Shown here piece by piece: positions 61,201 to 64,000 of a stretch of 64,000 nt of DNA (within the stretch, counting starts at the first letter, position 1; every line of letters starts with the position of its first letter). The notes under the pieces were generated by a model that was given only the letters and a program-made list of their open reading frames with translations, did no database searches and was not told where the DNA came from. Origin of the DNA: Apostichopus japonicus (lineage: Eukaryota; Echinodermata; Holothuroidea; Aspidochirotida; Stichopodidae); NCBI RefSeq assembly GCF_037975245.1, contig NC_092565.1:7184999-7248998 (forward strand). The letters run 5' to 3'. Both the position numbers and the translations under genes were made by a program.

Positions 61201-63579
61201 ATTGAGCATACTTTTGTTTTAAAAATTAATGTTTTTTTGATATCGCTAGTATTTTCAAAAGGGAAAATGCTAAGATGCAACTTACAAGGCCTGGGAAGTG
61301 GCATTTCCAGCGATCTGGGAGGCATTTTCAGCAAAATTTCTTGTACGCTTCGCGCCAATCATGGTGGCGCTACGCTTAGATAGTTTGCAATGCCGAATCT
61401 ACAGTTTTGCCCCTCCCTTGGCAAATTCCTGGCTACGCGCCTGATAAATATAGAAATAAAAAATCGTACACGTCAAATAATGCATCCGAAGGCGTATTTA
61501 GACCACAAATGAAGTACTCCTGAGTGAACAAGTGGAACCCTGCTTTCTAAAATTTGTGAAAGATTGGAAAAGAGCGGAGGTGGGGGGATTGGGGGGGGGT
61601 CGCGTTCCCAACTCCCTGAATATACTAGCTTCCCGTGTTGAAAAATGTTAGTGTCTTCCTCCCGCCCTATACATTCATTCGCTCTTTCAAAGTCCATCAA
61701 TATTCTGTATCTCTTTCATTTTCGGTTTAAAATATATTCACACTGTCCAGATATTTTTTAGAGCAAAACAGACAACAATTGTCACTCGACCCCCTCGCCA
61801 ATACCGGCCGTCATCACTCTCCCGTAATGCTCCCGTATTCTAATGACTTGTATAGAAAAGTTTATCACGTGACACTTAGCTCATTTTCTTTAACCATTAT
61901 CTGGCTTTACAGTCGATGCGATCTGTCAGCCGGACACGTGTCAAAATGCCGGTTATTGCTACGAAGACGGTTCATCCTACCAATGCATCTGCAAACCGGG
62001 ATTTAGCGGTACTCAGTGTGAAAACGGAGGTAAGAATTGAAAACTGGAAGAAAAATCAATTATACTTTGAAACGTTTACATTTTACTCACAGCTGAGCTG
62101 CATTTTGAAATATCGACTATGTTTGCCGTCTATGTCATATTCAAAGTCAGTGTTGGATCGGCGCGTATAGACCACACTGTACGACTACGAGCTGTCTGGT
62201 TTTCGTGCCCTAGGTTTTTCTTGTGTGACTTTTCTGAAATTGTACCTGGAGATATCCATGTAACCTTAACTTCGATGTTTATTGACGATTTCATCGTCCA
62301 AAGCATTTCTTTATATAAAAACTTATAACAATTTAAGCAAATTAAATTAATAGGAAAACAAAAAAGGTTAATATGGTGTAGGTTACATCCTATCGTATCC
62401 TATCGTAGTATAAAGTACATCCTGTTGTATCCAATCGTAATATATAGTATATCCTATCGTAAGATTCAGCACATCCCATCGTATCCTATTGTAATAGATA
62501 CCATATCGTATCCTACCGTAACATATATTTTACATCCTATCGTGACAGCACATCCTATCGTTATATATAATACATCCTATGGTAATACATAGCATATTGG
62601 TCACTGTTGTCATCATTCATTATTTTCCCGTTCTTATTATTTGTTCCCGTTCTTATTTTTTTTGATCAATTTATAAATATTATGATGAGGTTTATAAGTT
62701 AATCGCAGCCTTTTCGATAAAATTTAAAATATATAAGAAAATTGTTACTAAGTTAAAGTTAAAAAGTGAAAGTTCAAAGAAATATATGTTGAAAACAGTC
62801 AGTCAATAATTAGTTACAATAGGAGTTACTGCTTTGGCTTTTTTGCAATAAGATAGTTTGTAACACAAAAGATGCCCCTAATTCTACTATTAACTTACGA
62901 ATATTTATCATAACATTTTCAGATTCAAAGATAAATCCTTGTGATTTATACCCCTGTTCAAATAATGGAACCTGCCTACAACGAGGTGATTTTAACGATT
63001 TCTACTGCGAATGTCCTTCACCATTCTATGGACGGGTGTGTCAATTTCAAGGTAAGTCTTAATTTCTTTCTTTTCTTTTTTATTAAACATTATTTTCTGT
63101 CTCCTTCATGTAAATTAGATTCTATTTAAAGTGTGAAATAGTCTTTGTAGAGAAGTCAAATACACGTTTAGTTGTTATACATGACTACTAATTTGCTTTC
63201 CGGTTTATAAACTCACAAAAGCTCTGCCTACTCCCCTACGTATTTTTTTGTTATATTATGTTTTCAGGCAGTGTAGTGGGGTGGGGGTGGGGTGAGTGGT
63301 TGAAGGTATAGTAGGGGCTTAGAGGGTTTATGGGACCTTGTAGGAATGATTAAGGAAAGAAGATCTCATGAATGAAGCTTAGTCATTTAATAGGAGGCGA
63401 TTAAGTTAATAAAAAATGAATTATTTTATCTTCTCTTTAAGCTGCTGATGCTTGTGAATCCCACCCTTGTAAGAATGGTGGCTCGTGCAGTATCACTGGT
63501 AACATATTCTCTATTCTTGGCAAAGAATATCGATGTGTTTGCCGCGATGGGTTTTTTGGACCAAATTGTGAAGACCACG
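51950..63579 (+). CDS. EGF-repeat protein with signal peptide (3' partial)
   Basis: Exons 51950-52013, 53309-53397, 54364-54484, 59922-60041, 60930-61040, 61913-62029, 62923-63051 and 63442-63579 join in frame to 296 residues and end in phase 1, so the gene continues beyond the window. The ATG at 51950 starts a signal peptide ([20 protein letters not shown]). Six EGF-like domains follow. EGF1 is split over exons 2 and 3; EGF2-6 each occupy one phase-1/phase-1 exon, the classic shuffled-module layout. No EF-hand, membrane segment or calcium-binding EGF signature is seen so far. The product is therefore a secreted or type I membrane protein; Notch-, fibropellin- and delta-like families share this architecture and I cannot choose among them. 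Confidence 0.85.
52556..52970. mobile_element. hAT-type MITE (CAGGGTTGTCCAACC termini), exact 8-bp target duplication
   Basis: The ends cagggttgtccaacc and ggttggacaaccctg are perfect inverted repeats. Flanks are atctaaga at 52548-52555 and 52971-52978. The 415-bp element has a GC-rich right part (gcgggccggac). It lies in the first intron of the EGF-repeat gene. Confidence 0.94.
53309..54484 (+). CDS. EGF1 and Ser/Thr linker (exons 2-3)
   Basis: The six cysteines are read as [20 protein letters not shown] and GADC, with the intron (phase 0) inside the domain after QCF. Exon 3 adds a Ser/Thr/Pro-rich linker. A hAT MITE (53912-54277) sits in the intron that splits EGF1. Confidence 0.82.
53912..54277. 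mobile_element. hAT-type MITE (GGCGTAGGAA family), exact 8-bp target duplication
   Basis: Its ends are cagtggcgtaggaagg and cggttcctacgcccttg. It is flanked by tttgtaac at 53904-53911 and 54278-54285. It is inverted relative to the copy at 47073-47436 and closely similar to it over the full length. Confidence 0.94.
54485..57272 (+). other. EGF-gene intron left of the large hAT element
   Basis: It contains interrupted (TA)n at about 55098-55240, an (ATA)n tract near 56180-56215 with a gtaaagcgcttttat block, a short duplication atatattcggtgaagtggg near 56337-56379, and a C-run before 57252. No exon is recognised. Confidence 0.45.
57273..59652 (-). mobile_element. 2.38-kb hAT element, structurally bounded, transposase decayed
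   Basis: The left end caggggcgtcaatcc and right end ggattgacgcccatg are 15-bp inverted repeats with one to two mismatches. Flanks catttaag (57265-57272) and cttttaag (59653-59660) match at 7 of 8 bases. The interior contains the C-terminal part of a hAT transposase on the minus strand and, near the left end (57340), the hairpin module shared with shorter hAT elements. It lies in the intron between EGF1 and EGF2. Confidence 0.85.
58608..59345 (-). pseudogene. hAT transposase C-terminal fragment, frameshifted
   Basis: Reading on the minus strand, one open segment runs from about 59345 to 58849 and a second, in another frame, from 58976 to 58608. The break is near 58860-58880. The second segment has the hAT dimerisation signature (LLVSPASST, then [20 protein letters not shown] and HIHRERL). 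The first has the charged region typical of ZMYM1/TTF-type hAT transposases ([18 protein letters not shown]). The N-terminal DNA-binding and catalytic parts are missing, so it cannot be functional as it stands. Confidence 0.8.
59922..60041 (+). CDS. EGF2 exon
   Basis: It reads [19 protein letters not shown] and then [14 protein letters not shown]; all six cysteines are present. The C3-C4 loop is unusually long (14 residues, [13 protein letters not shown] region). Confidence 0.82.
60509..60645. repeat. 29-bp minisatellite
   Basis: About four and a half units begin ggaattccatattt, with starts at 60509, 60538, 60567, 60596 and 60625. It lies in the EGF2-EGF3 intron. Confidence 0.85.
60930..61040 (+). 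CDS. EGF3 exon lacking cysteines 1 and 3
   Basis: It reads [20 protein letters not shown] and then [17 protein letters not shown]. Only C2, C4, C5 and C6 remain. The two missing cysteines are the pair that bond each other in EGF folds. Confidence 0.8.
61154..61443. mobile_element. hAT-type MITE (GCGCGTAGCC family), exact 8-bp target duplication
   Basis: The ends caggcgcgtagccagg and cctggctacgcgcctg are a perfect 16-bp inverted repeat. The flanks are ataaatat at 61146-61153 and 61444-61451. The 290-bp copy is closely related to 40409-40721, and its hairpin module is at 61343-61383 on the minus strand. Confidence 0.95.
61913..62029 (+). CDS. EGF4 exon
   Basis: It reads [20 protein letters not shown], then [14 protein letters not shown]; six cysteines. 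A hAT MITE lies in the preceding intron. Confidence 0.83.
62380..62600. repeat. Irregular minisatellite based on CATCCTATCGTA
   Basis: The phrase acatcctatcgta and variants recur about ten times at 15-40-bp spacing in the EGF4-EGF5 intron. Confidence 0.8.
62923..63051 (+). CDS. EGF5 exon
   Basis: It reads [20 protein letters not shown], then [14 protein letters not shown]; six cysteines. The acceptor is ttttcag and the donor gtaagt. Confidence 0.84.
63442..63579 (+). CDS. EGF6 exon
   Basis: It reads [19 protein letters not shown], then [14 protein letters not shown]; six cysteines with a longer C3-C4 loop. It ends phase 1 at donor gtaata, so at least one more exon lies outside the window. 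Confidence 0.83.
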
Positions 63580-64000
63580 GTAATAGTCGTGTTTCTTTAT
63601 TTTTTAGATGACGACAGTAGCCTCTGCACATTCCTCTTCTCAGAGTTTGCCGAGAAAATAGGGGTGAGGGTGGGGGGGGTATGGCATGTGTTACGTGATA
63701 TGATGTCACACTGTTGATCGTTACGCGTCTTCCTTTGTGTTGTGCATAACAGTTTTATTTTTAACAGATTGATGTTCATTTTGAACACATGCCTTGTAGC
63801 TTTTAACCACATTTTAGCCTGGTAGTATTATAATAAATACAAGCTCTTAACGTCCAAAAATGACAGAATAATTCTAAAATCCTCTTTGTTTTCGTACCCT
63901 TTTAACTCATGGAGCAAAAGTGGCACTGGAGGATATAACCTTCAAGGAAATTTTGTTATGAAGTTGACATAATAAAAATGCTGACATCTGGATTTTAATG
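63580..64000 (+). other. Start of the next EGF-gene intron
   Basis: No further EGF exon is found before the window ends. The sequence holds a G-run near 63670 and AT-rich DNA. Confidence 0.5.

Noticed and set aside
63609-63663. Possible further EGF-gene exon after ttttttag, ending before gtgagg
   Set aside because: It would need an intron of only 29 bases after the EGF6 donor, and the sequence has no EGF pattern.

Overview
This window is animal genomic DNA. It holds intron-rich genes with GT-AG introns, long AT- and G-rich intergenic stretches, many hAT-type transposon remnants, tRNA-derived SINE units and long (TA)n microsatellites. The gene content and repeat style suggest a marine invertebrate, perhaps an echinoderm. 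That placement is an inference; no single gene here proves the phylum. All four recognised genes lie on the + strand.

Region 1 (1-19.4 kb): the last 18 coding exons (about 1,025 residues) of the spliceosomal helicase Brr2/SNRNP200, from the end of the first Sec63 module through the whole second helicase cassette to the stop at 18003, then a 3' UTR. Two introns carry tandem repeats built on the gene's own splice sites. A 33-unit, 15-bp array starts exactly at a 5' splice site (6084). An array of eight 55-57 bp extra copies of a 3' splice site leads up to the true one (13934).

Region 2 (19.4-27.9 kb): no gene seen. It holds repeats rich in nuclear-receptor-like half sites, a nine-unit SINE array with a trimeric higher-order period, a perfect 29-bp inverted repeat pair and a hAT MITE with an exact 8-bp target duplication.

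Region 3 (27.9-33.4 kb): UBOX5 (RNF37), 534 residues in three coding exons, with a U-box and a complete C-terminal RING.

Region 4 (33.4-45.6 kb): a long non-coding stretch containing a tandem duplication with CRE-like motifs (possible promoter), then a six-coding-exon C2H2 zinc-finger gene closely resembling the photoreceptor regulator Glass, but with four fingers visible instead of five.

Region 5 (45.6-64 kb): microsatellites and hAT elements, then a secreted or membrane EGF-repeat protein that starts at 51950 and runs off the window. Its introns hold a 2.38-kb hAT element with terminal repeats, near-perfect target duplication and a decayed transposase, plus several shorter hAT elements.

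The four genes have no evident common pathway. The most unusual signals are the two splice-site-derived tandem arrays inside a gene that encodes a core spliceosome helicase, and a hairpin module shared by several hAT families.
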